A stretch of 64,000 bases of DNA from Cryobacterium shii (GCF_004402595.1 NZ_SOFY01000011.1:1-64000), one strand, 5' to 3'. Shown: positions 23,125-32,976, numbered from the stretch's first letter. Notes: generated by a model from the sequence alone, not told the origin. Numbers and translations are program-made.

Positions 23125-23556
23125 CTAGATGAGTCCCGGAATCACCTCCTCCGTGATGTTTGCGAATGAGGCTTCTTGTTCGGCGAGGTAGGTCTCCCAC
23201 GCCGCGCTGTCCCAGATTTCGACCCGGGTGCCCGCACCGATGACCGTGAGCTCGCGGTCGAGTCCGGCGAAGCTGCGCAGGTGGGCCGGGATGGTCACCC
23301 GGTTCTGCTTGTCCGGCATCTCGGCGCTCGCACCCGACAGCATCACACGGGCGTAGTCACGGGCGGGCTTGCTCGTGAGCGGTGCCTGGCTGAGCTTCTC
23401 GTGGAACGCCTCGAACTCGCGCGTCGTGAAGACGTAGAGGCAGTTCTCCTGCCCACGGGTCATGACGATCCCGGTGGCCAACTCGTCGCGGAACTTCGCG
23501 GGGAGGATGATGCGCCCCTTTTCGTCGAGCTTGGGTGCGTAGGTCCCGAGAAACAT
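23125..23556 (-). CDS. mraZ: Transcriptional regulator MraZ
   Basis: AbrB-like DNA-binding regulator of the dcw operon. The 143-aa protein has two SpoVT/AbrB repeats: [23 protein letters not shown] (about residues 4-26) and [25 protein letters not shown] (about residues 75-99), each with the DxKGR/DxQNR core. ATG at 23556 has the strong ribosome-binding site AAGGGGTGAT just upstream. It is the first gene of the cluster, and three MraZ-type boxes lie 35-64 bp upstream of it. Confidence 0.96.
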   Translation of the reverse strand: MFLGTYAPKLDEKGRIILPAKFRDELATGIVMTRGQENCLYVFTTREFEAFHEKLSQAPLTSKPARDYARVMLSGASAEMPDKQNRVTIPAHLRSFAGLDRELTVIGAGTRVEIWDSAAWETYLAEQEASFANITEEVIPGLI

Positions 23557-23590
23557 TCATCACCCCTTCTCTTCCGGCCAAGTTCCAGGT

Positions 23591-23620
23591 CTTGCTCCAC
23601 TTTACTCCACTTTCATCCAC
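23591..23620 (-). promoter_or_regulatory. MraZ boxes: three 10-bp direct repeats
   Basis: The minus strand carries three contiguous decamers: GTGGATGAAA (23620-23611), GTGGAGTAAA (23610-23601) and GTGGAGCAAG (23600-23591). Spaced GTGG-type direct repeats with a roughly 10-bp period are the known binding pattern of MraZ upstream of its own gene, so autoregulation of the dcw operon is likely. The AT-rich stretch at 23621-23670 should hold the promoter. Confidence 0.7.
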
Positions 23621-23749
23621 AAAGTCGGAAATAACCGAGAAAACTCGAGATATTTTCCCCACTGACCCGCACAAACACTGGGCTGGTCCGGTGGAGGGAA
23701 AATTGTCATTGGGCACCGGTCCCGCCATCCCCGGGCCGTTTTCGGGCAC

Positions 23750-23779
23750 AAAAAAAAGGGCCGATCAGATGATCGGCCC
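23750..23779 (-). terminator. Intrinsic terminator of the DUF3040 gene
   Basis: Read on the minus strand, a perfect 10-bp stem GGGCCGATCA / TGATCGGCCC (23779-23770 and 23767-23758) with a 2-nt spacer is followed directly by a run of eight T (23757-23750). It separates the DUF3040 gene from the mraZ operon promoter. Confidence 0.9.
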
Positions 23780-23790
23780 GATTGTTCTCT

Positions 23791-23835
23791 GCGGTTTGTG
23801 TTGCTGCGGTTGGCGTTGCTGCGGTTGGTGTTACT
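23791..23835 (-). repeat. Three tandem 15-bp repeats at the 3' end of the DUF3040 gene
   Basis: Plus-strand units GCGGTTTGTGTTGCT (23791-23805), GCGGTTGGCGTTGCT (23806-23820) and GCGGTTGGTGTTACT (23821-23835) are 80-87% identical. The last unit includes the TAA stop of the gene. In the gene's frame the repeats would encode a Gln/Pro-rich tail if the stop were read through. Confidence 0.7.
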
Positions 23836-24205
23836 GCTGGCCGTCCTGGCGGCGGTCCCAGCGGTCGTTCATGCGGTCCATGAATCCGCGGTCGGCGGTG
23901 CGCTGCGTCGGCTGGCGACGGGGAGGACCGGTCATGCGGCGGCCCGACTTGCCCGGGGTGGTCGCGATCAGGACGCCGGCGAACATGACCACGAAGCCCA
24001 AGATGCCGATCCACAACTGCTGCAGGGCCACACCGGCGATCAAGCCACCGATTCCGGCGACGGCAGCCAGAACTCCGATAGCGATCGAGCGGTAGTTGGG
24101 CCGGAGGGATGAGCCTCCGACGTTCGCCACGAAGTCGGCGTCGTTGTGGTATAGGCCGCGCTCCATCTCTTCGAGGAGTCGCTGCTCTTGTTCAGAAAGC
24201 GGCAT
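23831..24205 (-). CDS. DUF3040 membrane protein
   Basis: 124-aa actinobacterial protein starting MPLSEQEQRLLEEMERGLY, the hallmark of DUF3040. Two adjacent hydrophobic segments follow (about residues 41-62 and 66-86), then a basic Arg/Gln-rich C-terminal tail. Function is unknown; the family is commonly encoded next to the mraZ operon and a polyprenyl synthase, as here. The ATG has GGAGG 6 nt upstream and a TAGAAT box further up. It is transcribed divergently from the synthase and ended by a clear intrinsic terminator. Confidence 0.88.
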   Translation of the reverse strand: MPLSEQEQRLLEEMERGLYHNDADFVANVGGSSLRPNYRSIAIGVLAAVAGIGGLIAGVALQQLWIGILGFVVMFAGVLIATTPGKSGRRMTGPPRRQPTQRTADRGFMDRMNDRWDRRQDGQQ

Positions 24206-24244
24206 CTCATTCCTCCTATTTGGGATCGAGCGGTTTACTCCCCG

Positions 24245-24250
24245 ATTCTA
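24245..24250 (-). promoter_or_regulatory. Putative -10 box for the DUF3040 gene
   Basis: TAGAAT on the minus strand 39 nt before the ATG, followed by a normal leader with GGAGG. The same hexamer occurs before sepF. It lies in the 73-bp divergent gap. Confidence 0.35.
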
Positions 24251-24266
24251 ACCCCGCCGGGATGGC

Positions 24267-24272
24267 TAGGCT
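24267..24272 (+). promoter_or_regulatory. Leaderless-type -10 box (TAGGCT-N6-GTG)
   Basis: TAGGCT is followed after exactly 6 nt by the GTG start of the polyprenyl synthetase, with no Shine-Dalgarno sequence between. This spacing predicts transcription starting at or next to the start codon. Confidence 0.5.
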
Positions 24273-24278
24273 AGGCAG

Positions 24279-25400
24279 GTGGCTGAAAGCAATCAACTGA
24301 TCGATCTGGTTCATTCTCGCATCGACGATTTCCTCAAAACCCGTCAACCAATTGTGACCAGCATCAGCCCGGATCTGACGCCCCTGGTGGACTTCTCACG
24401 GCAGTTTCTCAGCGGTGGCAAGCGCTTCCGGGCCCTGTTCTGCTACTGGGGCTGGCAGAGTGTCGGCACCGGCGCGGGGGGCCCCGGGACCGGCGCATCC
24501 GTGCCGGACGAGGGCCGGCTCGGAGCGGTCATTTCCGCCGCCGCGGCCCTGGAGATCTTCCACGCCGCCGCACTGGTGCACGATGACATCATCGACAATT
24601 CGGACACCCGTCGAGGAGCCGCCTCGGCCCACAAACTCTTCGAGGGGATGCACAGCGACAACGGCTGGGCGGGCAGCCGGTTCGAGTTCGGCCGGGCCGC
24701 TGCCATCCTGCTGGGCGACCTCCTCCTGGGCTGGAGCGACGAGCTGCTCGACGAGGGTCTGGAGCTCGCGCCGGATTCGTCGGCCGCCCGGAACGCGCGG
24801 GACGAATTCAACCGGATGCGCACCGAGGTCACCGCCGGCCAGTACCTCGACATTCTCGAAGAGCGAGCCTGGCTGACCCAGCCCGAAGCCGAGCTGTTCG
24901 ATCGGGCGTTGCGGGTCATCGTCTTCAAGTCCGCCAAGTACAGCGTGCAGGCACCCCTCGTCATCGGCGCGGCCCTGGCCGGCGCCGGACGGGATCACCT
25001 GGACGCCCTGCGGGCTTTCGGGCTGCCGCTGGGCATCGCGTTCCAGCTGCGCGACGACCTCCTCGGGGTCTTCGGGGACGCATCCGTGACCGGCAAGCCG
25101 AGCGGCGACGACCTGCGCGAGGGAAAGCGCACGGTCCTGATCGCACTGGCCCGCGAGGCCATGCCCGACGCAGGCCGGCGGCACCTGGACGCGCTCCTCG
25201 GGGATTCCCTGCTGGAGCCCGCCCAGATCGCGCTGCTGCAGGCCGCCATCACGGACAGCGGCGCCGTCGAAGCGATCGAGGATCTGATCGCCTCCCACGT
25301 CGCCGAGGCCCTCGCCGCCCTCGAGGGATCACCGATCGGCGCCGAGGTCACCGGCCGCCTGGTCGAGCTGGCGGAAACGGTGACCCGGCGCGCCTTCTGA
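24279..25400 (+). CDS. Trans-polyprenyl diphosphate synthase
   Basis: Head-to-tail isoprenyl chain elongation (GGPP or longer) from IPP. The 373-aa protein has the first Asp-rich motif DDIIDNSDTRRG (from Asp102), SGGKRFRALFCYWGW for substrate binding and the second motif FQLRDDLLGVFGD (Asp259-Asp260). It is distinct from crtE at 48921 and may supply menaquinone or other prenyl chains. It corresponds in position to mycobacterial idsA2 (Rv2173) next to the Rv2175c/PknL genes. Product chain length cannot be read with certainty. Confidence 0.9.
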   Translation: MAESNQLIDLVHSRIDDFLKTRQPIVTSISPDLTPLVDFSRQFLSGGKRFRALFCYWGWQSVGTGAGGPGTGASVPDEGRLGAVISAAAALEIFHAAALVHDDIIDNSDTRRGAASAHKLFEGMHSDNGWAGSRFEFGRAAAILLGDLLLGWSDELLDEGLELAPDSSAARNARDEFNRMRTEVTAGQYLDILEERAWLTQPEAELFDRALRVIVFKSAKYSVQAPLVIGAALAGAGRDHLDALRAFGLPLGIAFQLRDDLLGVFGDASVTGKPSGDDLREGKRTVLIALAREAMPDAGRRHLDALLGDSLLEPAQIALLQAAITDSGAVEAIEDLIASHVAEALAALEGSPIGAEVTGRLVELAETVTRRAF

Positions 25401-25415
25401 CCCGGCCGGGTCAGA
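25396..25415. terminator. 20-bp perfect palindrome between convergent genes
   Basis: TCTGACCC-GGCC-GGGTCAGA overlaps the TGA of the polyprenyl synthase and ends 12 bp before the stop of the convergent Rv2175c-like gene. It could act as a bidirectional terminator, although no T-run follows on either strand. Confidence 0.45.
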
Positions 25416-25427
25416 GAAACAAAGGGG

Positions 25428-25772
25428 TCAGGCGAGGGCCTGGGCGACGCGTCGCACCTCGGCCTTGCGGCCGGCCAGCAGCGCCTGGATCGGGGGAACT
25501 CCGAGGCTGGCGTCGACCTCGAGGAGCCAGTCCATGGCCTGCTCGTCGGTGAAGCCGTCGTCCGCGAGCACGATCAGCGTTCCGCGCAGCTCGGGCAGCG
25601 GCGCGCCGTCCTTGATGAACGCGGCCGGAACCTGGAGCGGGCCGCCGTCCCGCCGGACCGCGAGCAGTTGCCTGTCATCGATCAGCTGGCGTACGCGGCT
25701 CTGGCTGACGCCGAGCTCCCGTACGAGGTCGGGAATGGACAGCCACAGTTGATCTGAAAACGATTCGGTCAC
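25428..25772 (-). CDS. Rv2175c-like DNA-binding protein
   Basis: 114-aa winged-helix-type protein with helix-turn-helix LSIPDLVRELGVSQSRVRQLIDDRQLLAVRR (about residues 10-40) and the family C-terminus LRGTLIVLADDGFTDEQAMDWLL. In Mycobacterium tuberculosis Rv2175c is a DNA-binding substrate of the kinase PknL; here a PASTA kinase is encoded 1.5 kb away, as expected. GTG at 25772 is chosen because upstream frame sequence is unrelated. The Thr9-containing N-terminal extension phosphorylated in the mycobacterial protein is missing in this copy. Confidence 0.82.
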   Translation of the reverse strand: MTESFSDQLWLSIPDLVRELGVSQSRVRQLIDDRQLLAVRRDGGPLQVPAAFIKDGAPLPELRGTLIVLADDGFTDEQAMDWLLEVDASLGVPPIQALLAGRKAEVRRVAQALA

Positions 25773-25920
25773 GGTTCCAGCCTCCCATGATTCCCAGGAC
25801 TCGACAAACCCCGCGCCGGTTTTTTGCGCGTGTTGACGCCCATAACAGGGGCCACACTGTTTGACTCTAATAGTCATCTGTGTCAGCGTGACTGGGCACG
25901 CAATCAGGACGAGGAGTCCC

Positions 25921-27240
25921 ATGTCGGCAAAAGCCAGCAGGATCAGCACCAACGCGCCGCCGTCGCCCGCCGAAGGCCGGCACCGCCAGGCATCGTCCGG
26001 CACCCGCCGGGGACTGGGCATCCTGGCTACCGTTCCCCTCGTTCTGATCAGCACCATCGCGATCAGCCTGAACCTGGCGTCGCCCGCGGACGCGGCGACC
26101 CTGGCGAAGAAGCCCGTCAAGAGCAGGAGCAACCTGCCCTCGCCGCCCGCCGACCTCGCGCGGCAGGCCCCCGGCACCTCCGGCGTGGCCGCCCCCGGCC
26201 AGTACCAGGTGGTCGAAGGTGACACCGTGAGCGGCGTCGCCGGTCGGTTCGGGCTGTCCACGGCATCCGTGCTCGCCCTCAACGGCCTGGGCTGGTCCGC
26301 CAGCATCTTCCCCGGTCAGACGCTGATCCTCGGCCAGGCGAAGCCGGCAGCTTCCGCACCGGCCCCGGCCGACATCGCGAAGTACTCGATCCGGGACGGG
26401 GACACCATCAGCAGCGTCGCCGCCGCGCACGGTCTCTCCACCGGCGCCGTCCTCAGCGCCAACGGCCTCGACGGCAACAGCACCATCTTCCCCGGCCAGG
26501 CGATCGTGCTGCCCGGACCCGGCGAGGCAGCGCCCGCCACCGTGGCCGCTCCCCCGCCTTCGGCCACCGCCGCCACGGCTCCGGGCTCGCACACCATCGC
26601 GGCCGGCGACACCATCGGGGCCATCGCTGCCGCGGCGGGCGTGTCGGTGCAGGCGGTCCTCGACGCCAACGGCCTGGGCTGGTCCAGCATCATTTATCCC
26701 GGCCAGGTCCTGGCCGTCCCCTTCTCGTCGTCCCCGTCGGTGTCGGCGTCGGCGTCGGCGCTCCCGCTCGAAGCCGTGGCGCCCTCGGCCCCGACCCTGC
26801 CGGAGCCGACGGCGATCTTCGGCGTGGTGACGCCGCTCACCGATGACATGCGCCGCAACGCGGAGACGATCATCCTCGTCGGTCGCCAGGCGGGAGTCAG
26901 CGACTCGGGCCTCGTCGTGGCCCTGGCTGCCGCCGCCCAGGAATCGGGCCTCCGGAACGTGGCCTACGGCGACCGGGACTCTCTCGGGCTGTTCCAACAG
27001 CGCCCGAGTTCGGGCTGGGGCACGACCGAGCAGGTACTGGACCCCGTCCGGGCCAGCCTCGCCTTCTTCGGCGGGGACGGAAACCCGAACGCGGGCGTCA
27101 CCCGCGGTCTGCTCGACATCGCCGGCTGGGAATCGATGACCGTGACCCAGGCGGCCCAGGCCGTGCAGATCTCGGCCTACCCCGACCACTACGCCAAGTG
27201 GGAGACATCCGCACGGGCCTGGCTGGCCGAGCTCGGCTGA
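25921..27240 (+). CDS. Secreted triple-LysM lytic-transglycosylase-like protein
   Basis: 439-aa exported wall protein. A basic N-terminus and hydrophobic segment (residues 31-55) end at a likely signal cleavage near ADA-AT. Three LysM peptidoglycan-binding domains follow (YQVVEGDTVSGVA from residue 95, YSIRDGDTISSVA, HTIAAGDTIGAIA), separated by Ala/Pro linkers. The C-terminal 130 residues resemble a lysozyme-like fold with AAAQESGLRN, whose Glu is a candidate catalytic residue, and SLGLFQQRPSSGWG. ATG at 25921 has GAGGAG 4 nt upstream. It lies between the Rv2175c homologue and the kinase, suggesting a wall-remodelling role. Confidence 0.85.
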   Translation: MSAKASRISTNAPPSPAEGRHRQASSGTRRGLGILATVPLVLISTIAISLNLASPADAATLAKKPVKSRSNLPSPPADLARQAPGTSGVAAPGQYQVVEGDTVSGVAGRFGLSTASVLALNGLGWSASIFPGQTLILGQAKPAASAPAPADIAKYSIRDGDTISSVAAAHGLSTGAVLSANGLDGNSTIFPGQAIVLPGPGEAAPATVAAPPPSATAATAPGSHTIAAGDTIGAIAAAAGVSVQAVLDANGLGWSSIIYPGQVLAVPFSSSPSVSASASALPLEAVAPSAPTLPEPTAIFGVVTPLTDDMRRNAETIILVGRQAGVSDSGLVVALAAAAQESGLRNVAYGDRDSLGLFQQRPSSGWGTTEQVLDPVRASLAFFGGDGNPNAGVTRGLLDIAGWESMTVTQAAQAVQISAYPDHYAKWETSARAWLAELG

Positions 27241-27307
27241 CCCGGAACATCCCCCCAAAACCCTGACTACCGGGTGTCCTGGCAGCCCGAGGCCCCGGAC
27301 GATCCCT

Positions 27308-27313
27308 AGACTC
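27308..27313 (+). promoter_or_regulatory. Leaderless-type -10 box (TAGACT-N6-GTG)
   Basis: TAGACT is followed after 6 nt by the GTG of the PASTA kinase, without a ribosome-binding site. It lies in the 78-bp gap after the LysM gene. Confidence 0.5.
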
Positions 27314-27318
27314 GACTA

Positions 27319-29298
<1,980 letters not shown>

Positions 29299-29354
29299 CC
29301 TGCTGGCTTCTCCCCCTCGTCACCCGCCCGCTCGCCCTCACGGTCCGTCCGCCC

Positions 29355-29381
29355 GCTCGCACCGCTCGCACCGCTCGCACC
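29355..29381 (+). repeat. 9-bp tandem repeat, three copies
   Basis: GCTCGCACC occurs three times head to tail (29355-29363, 29364-29372, 29373-29381) in non-coding DNA shortly after the kinase stop codon. Confidence 0.8.
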
Positions 29382-29424
29382 GCCGAGCCGGCGCGGTTCT
29401 CGGCCGCTTGCTCCGCCCGCCCTG

Positions 29425-29509
29425 AACCAATTCGACGGAGATTCTGCCCGAATCGGCCCGAAACCGGCCAAAAGTGCCTTTTTAGAGCGATATATCCGTC
29501 GAATTCGTT
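29425..29509. repeat. Dispersed palindrome family A, copy 1
   Basis: Left arm AACCAATTCGACGGAGAT (29425-29442) and right arm ATATCCGTCGAATTCGTT (29492-29509) are inverted repeats matching at 16 of 18 positions around a 49-nt centre. The same arms recur at 62945-63039. Both copies lie between convergent genes. No transposase, target-site duplication or T-run is visible, so a terminator, REP-like or MITE-like nature is open. Confidence 0.75.
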
Positions 29510-29588
29510 CGCCGACTCCGGCCTCAGGACCGGTGGATGCGGGTCCGGGACCGGCCATAGCCGGTCGGTTCGCAGGCAAACGAGAGCA

Positions 29589-29640
29589 CCCGTTCCGGTC
29601 GAGAGTGCCCGGCTGAACGGGTACTCTCGACCGGAACGGG
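29589..29640. repeat. Dispersed hairpin family B, copy 1
   Basis: Perfect 18-bp inverted repeat CCCGTTCCGGTCGAGAGT (29589-29606) with its complement at 29623-29640. The stem continues through a G/T mismatch and CCCG/CGGG to a 6-nt loop GCTGAA. Copy 2 at 47650-47701 has the same arms. It lies 29 bp downstream of the DAHP synthase stop codon. Confidence 0.85.
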
Positions 29641-29669
29641 CACTGTGGCGCCGCGGCGTTGGGGTGGGA

Positions 29670-31040
29670 CTAGCGGGCGGCGAGTTCCTCGGCGACCAGG
29701 AAGGCCAGTTCCAGAGACTGCATGTGGTTCAGGCGCGGGTCGCAGAGCGACTCATACCGGGTGGCCAGCGCGGCCTCGTCGATGTGCTCCGAACCGCCGA
29801 GGCACTCGGTGACGTCGTCGCCGGTGAGTTCCACGTGCACGCCGCCCGGGTGCGTCCCGACGCTGCGATGCGCCTCGAAGAAGCCGCGCACCTCGTCGAC
29901 GACGTCGTCGAAGCGACGGGTCTTGTAGCCGGTGGGGGTCGTGACGCCGTTGCCGTGCATCGGGTCGGCGACCCACAGCGGCTTGGCCTCGCTCGCCTTG
30001 ATCGCCTCGAGCAGGGGCGGAAGGGCATCCCTGACCTTGCCGGCGCCCATCCGGGTGATGAAAGTGAGGCGGCCGGGCTCGCGGTTGGGGTCGAGCTTGT
30101 CGACCAGGCGCAGCATGTCGTCGGCGGAGGTGGTCGGGCCGAGCTTGACCCCGATCGGGTTCCGCACCCGGGAGAGGAAGTCCACGTGGGCGCCGTCGAG
30201 GTCGCGGGTGCGTTCGCCGATCCAGATGAAGTGGGCCGAGGTGTTGTACGGCGTGCCCGTGCGGGAGTCGATCCGGGTCATCGGGCGCTCGTAGTCCATC
30301 AGCAGGCCCTCGTGGCTGGTGTAGAACTCGGTGCGGCGCATCGCCTCGAAGTCGGCCCCGCAGGCGATCATGAACTTGATCGCACGGTCGATCTCCTTGG
30401 CCACCTTCTCGTAGCGCTGGTTCGCCGGGTTCGCGGCGAAGCCCTGGTTCCAGCTGTGCACCTGGCGCAGGTCTGCGAAACCGCCCTGGGTGAAGGCGCG
30501 GATCAGATTGAGGGTGGATGCCGCGGTGTGGTAGCCCTTGACCAGGCGGGCCGGGTCGGCCTCGCGCGATTCGGGGGTGAAATCGTAGCCGTTGACGATG
30601 TCGCCGCGGTAGGCGGGCAGGGTGACGCCGCCGCGGGTTTCGAAGTCACTGGAGCGGGGCTTGGCGAACTGGCCGGCCATCCGCCCCATCTTGATCACGG
30701 GCATCGAGGCGCCGTACGTCAGGACGACGGCCATCTGCAGCACGGTCTTGACGCGGTTGCGGATCTGCTCGGCGGTCGCGCCGCTGAAGGTCTCGGCACA
30801 GTCCCCGCCCTGGAGCAGGAACGCGTGGCCGCTGGCGGCCTCCGCGAGGCGATCCCGCAGGATGTCGACCTCACCGGCGAACACCAGCGGCGGCTGCGCG
30901 GACAGCTCGGCGGACGCGGCGGCGACCGCGTCCGCATCCGGCCAGGTCGGCTGCTGCTTGATCGGAAGCGTGCGCCAATAGTCCAGGCCGGCAACCACAG
31001 ATCGATCTGCGACGACGACTGGTTCGGTTGGGTCTACCAC
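29670..31040 (-). CDS. aroG: Class II 3-deoxy-7-phosphoheptulonate synthase
   Basis: First enzyme of the shikimate pathway: condenses PEP and erythrose-4-phosphate. The 456-aa class II (plant/mycobacterial type) sequence has LLQGGDCAETF, IKMGRMAGQFAKPRS, SHEGLLMDYERPMTR, the metal-site segment ADPMHGNG and the C-terminal CDPRLNHMQSLELAFL. GTG at 31040 is chosen (VVDPTEPVVVADR) because AGGAA lies 7 nt upstream; the frame continues further upstream without conservation. It is commonly near the PknL/Rv2175c genes, as in mycobacteria (Rv2178c). Confidence 0.95.
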   Translation of the reverse strand: MVDPTEPVVVADRSVVAGLDYWRTLPIKQQPTWPDADAVAAASAELSAQPPLVFAGEVDILRDRLAEAASGHAFLLQGGDCAETFSGATAEQIRNRVKTVLQMAVVLTYGASMPVIKMGRMAGQFAKPRSSDFETRGGVTLPAYRGDIVNGYDFTPESREADPARLVKGYHTAASTLNLIRAFTQGGFADLRQVHSWNQGFAANPANQRYEKVAKEIDRAIKFMIACGADFEAMRRTEFYTSHEGLLMDYERPMTRIDSRTGTPYNTSAHFIWIGERTRDLDGAHVDFLSRVRNPIGVKLGPTTSADDMLRLVDKLDPNREPGRLTFITRMGAGKVRDALPPLLEAIKASEAKPLWVADPMHGNGVTTPTGYKTRRFDDVVDEVRGFFEAHRSVGTHPGGVHVELTGDDVTECLGGSEHIDEAALATRYESLCDPRLNHMQSLELAFLVAEELAAR

Positions 31041-31135
31041 GCGGCTATTCCTGTTTTCTCTGGGCCGGCGCGCACAACTCCGCACCGAACGATGGCTTTG
31101 GTGGCCGGAATCGGCCACAAGGCAATGGAGCGATC

Positions 31136-31825
31136 TTATCGCGAAAGGCTCGCGCGCTTTTCCTTCACGCTGGTCGCATACACGTCCACGTACTCCTGCT
31201 TGCTCAGCGCCTGCAGCTCGTACATCAACTCGTCGGTCACGGAGCGGAGCACGAAGCGGTCACCCTCCATGCCGGCGAACCGGGTGAAGTCCAGGGGCTT
31301 GCCGATCACGATGCCGATCCGGCGCACCTTGGGGATGCGCGTGCCGGTGGGCATGGCCTTCTCCGTGTCGATCATCGCGACGGGCACCACGGGCACCTCG
31401 GCTTCGAGCAGCATCCGGGCAACGCCCGTGCGGCCCCGATACATCCGGGCATCGGGGCTGCGGGTTCCCTCCGGGTAGATGCCGAGCACGCCGCCGCCGG
31501 AGAGGATGCGCAGCCCGGTGTTCAGGGAATCCTCTGACGCCTTGCCGCCGGACCGGTCGATCGGCAGTTGGCCGGTCGCCTTGAAGAACTGGCGCGTGGC
31601 CCAGCCATTGAGTCCCTTGCCGGTGAAGTACTCGCTTTTCGCCAGGAAGACAACCCGCCGGGGTACGACCAGCGGGAGGAAAACCGAGTCGATGAACGAC
31701 AGGTGATTGCTCGCGAGGATGACACCGCCCTCTTTGGGGATGTTCTCGAGACCGACCACCCAGGGCCGGAAGATCGCCAGCAGCAGAGGGCCGATGACAA
31801 TGTTTTTCATGAACCAGTAGAACAT
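31136..31825 (-). CDS. plsC: 1-acyl-sn-glycerol-3-phosphate acyltransferase
   Basis: PlsC-type acyltransferase making phosphatidic acid. The 229-aa protein has the catalytic NHLSFID (His41, Asp46), the FLAKSEYF segment, the glycerophosphate-binding YPEGTRS and the PVVPVAMIDTEK motif. ATG at 31825 has GGGAGG 5 nt upstream. It follows the ROK kinase by 28 bp and is probably co-transcribed with it, a pairing seen in other Actinobacteria. Confidence 0.92.
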   Translation of the reverse strand: MFYWFMKNIVIGPLLLAIFRPWVVGLENIPKEGGVILASNHLSFIDSVFLPLVVPRRVVFLAKSEYFTGKGLNGWATRQFFKATGQLPIDRSGGKASEDSLNTGLRILSGGGVLGIYPEGTRSPDARMYRGRTGVARMLLEAEVPVVPVAMIDTEKAMPTGTRIPKVRRIGIVIGKPLDFTRFAGMEGDRFVLRSVTDELMYELQALSKQEYVDVYATSVKEKRASLSR

Positions 31826-31853
31826 CGTTGCCTCCCTCGGTGACCGGCACAGC

Positions 31854-32801
31854 CTACTGCGCGAAGACGTGTTTCCGCGCGAGGTCGGCCGCGCCCACGA
31901 CACCGGCGTCGTTGACGAGTTGGGCGATGGCGAATTCCGCCTCGGGGTGATAGCCCCGGGCCGGCAGGTTTTCGAGGTACGCGGCGCGGATCGGCTCCAG
32001 CAACAGTTCACCGGCAGCGGCGACTCCGCCGCCGAAGACGAACAACTGCGGGTCGAGCACGGCCGCGAGACTGGCGCACGCCTGGCCGAGGGACCCGCCG
32101 AGCTGACGCAGGGCGGCGAGGGCGCCGTTGTCGCCCTCCTGGATCAGCCGGCCGACCTCCTTGCCGGTGAGCTTGCCCTTGCGCTCCCGCGCGGCGGCGA
32201 GCCCGAGACCGATTCCGCCGGCGTCAGCCAGCTCGGTGGCGATGCGGAGCAGGGCCCGGCCCGAGCCGTACTGTTCGATACAGCCGTGCGCGCCGCAGCC
32301 GCACAGTCGCCCATTCGGCACCACTCGCAGGTGCCCGAGCTCCGCCGCGCAGCCGAAGCCGCCGCGGAAGAGCCGGTGGCCGGAGATGATCGCGCCGCCG
32401 ACGCCGGTGCCGATGGTGAGCGTCACCATATCGCTGTAGCCGCGACCGGCGCCGAAGACGAATTCCGCCCAGCCCGCGGCGTTCGCATCGTTCTCGATCA
32501 GGATCGGCATGTCGAGCCGCGCCTCGAGCGTGGCTCTAAGCGGCTCGTGGCGCCAATTGACGTTGGGCCCGTAATACACGGTGGACTGGGCAGCGTCGAT
32601 GAAGCCGGCCGCGGCGATGCCGGCGGCGACGACCTCTTCACCGGCGGCGAGTTCCGTGATCATCTCGACGACGGCATCCTCGATGCCGCGCGGATCGCTC
32701 GCGGTCGTCGGACGACGGTCCGAACGGATGATCGAACCGGACTCGTCAACGAGAGCCGCGGCGATTTTTGTGCCGCCGATGTCAATCCCAATGGCGTGCA
32801 C
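31854..32801 (-). CDS. ROK-family glucokinase
   Basis: ATP-dependent (possibly also polyphosphate-dependent) sugar kinase, most likely glucokinase. The 315-aa protein starts HAIGIDIGGTKIAAALVDE (phosphate-binding), has LENDANAAGWAEF-type sugar-binding residues (LIENDANAA) and the ROK zinc motif CGCGAHGCIEQYGSG. GTG at 32801 is chosen because the GIDIGGTK motif starts 4 residues in. It is divergent from the acyl-CoA ligase with 175 bp between. Confidence 0.9.
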   Translation of the reverse strand: MHAIGIDIGGTKIAAALVDESGSIIRSDRRPTTASDPRGIEDAVVEMITELAAGEEVVAAGIAAAGFIDAAQSTVYYGPNVNWRHEPLRATLEARLDMPILIENDANAAGWAEFVFGAGRGYSDMVTLTIGTGVGGAIISGHRLFRGGFGCAAELGHLRVVPNGRLCGCGAHGCIEQYGSGRALLRIATELADAGGIGLGLAAARERKGKLTGKEVGRLIQEGDNGALAALRQLGGSLGQACASLAAVLDPQLFVFGGGVAAAGELLLEPIRAAYLENLPARGYHPEAEFAIAQLVNDAGVVGAADLARKHVFAQ

Positions 32802-32862
32802 AGCATTCTTCTTTCGTAGGGGGAACAGGGGAATCAGGCCCCCGAGCGAGCGGCAGTGCCGA

Positions 32863-32891
32863 AGCATGCCCTTTAGAGTGTACTGAGTCAA
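32863..32891 (-). promoter_or_regulatory. Putative promoter of the ROK kinase-plsC unit
   Basis: TTGACT (32891-32886) and CATGCT (32868-32863) are spaced by 17 bp on the minus strand, about 60 bp before the ROK kinase start. The -35 match is good and the -10 partial. Confidence 0.4.
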
Positions 32892-32934
32892 CACACCGCA
32901 CGGCGAAACACCAGCCTCATTCGTCCCACGCGGA

Positions 32935-32940
32935 TAGAGT
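32935..32940 (+). promoter_or_regulatory. Putative -10 box of the acyl-CoA ligase gene
   Basis: TAGAGT 36 bp before the GTG start, leaving a leader of about 30 nt that contains the GAGGAG ribosome-binding site. Confidence 0.4.
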
Positions 32941-32976
32941 GGTCGGAAATGCCCGCCCGGTACCAGAGGAGTTACC

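Larger units (their letters stand above)
29299..29669. other. 371-bp non-coding convergent gap holding three repeat elements
   Basis: No credible gene is visible between the kinase (plus) and the DAHP synthase (minus). The gap contains a 9-bp tandem repeat, palindrome A1 and hairpin B1, each listed separately. An open minus-strand frame across it (about 94 codons) has Gly/Ala/Ser repeat composition caused by the tandem repeat and no ribosome-binding site. Confidence 0.7.

Noticed and set aside
25832-25866. Two TTGAC boxes (25832 and 25861) as a promoter of the LysM gene
   Set aside because: No TANNNT box lies at 16-18 bp from either, so a specific promoter cannot be assigned.
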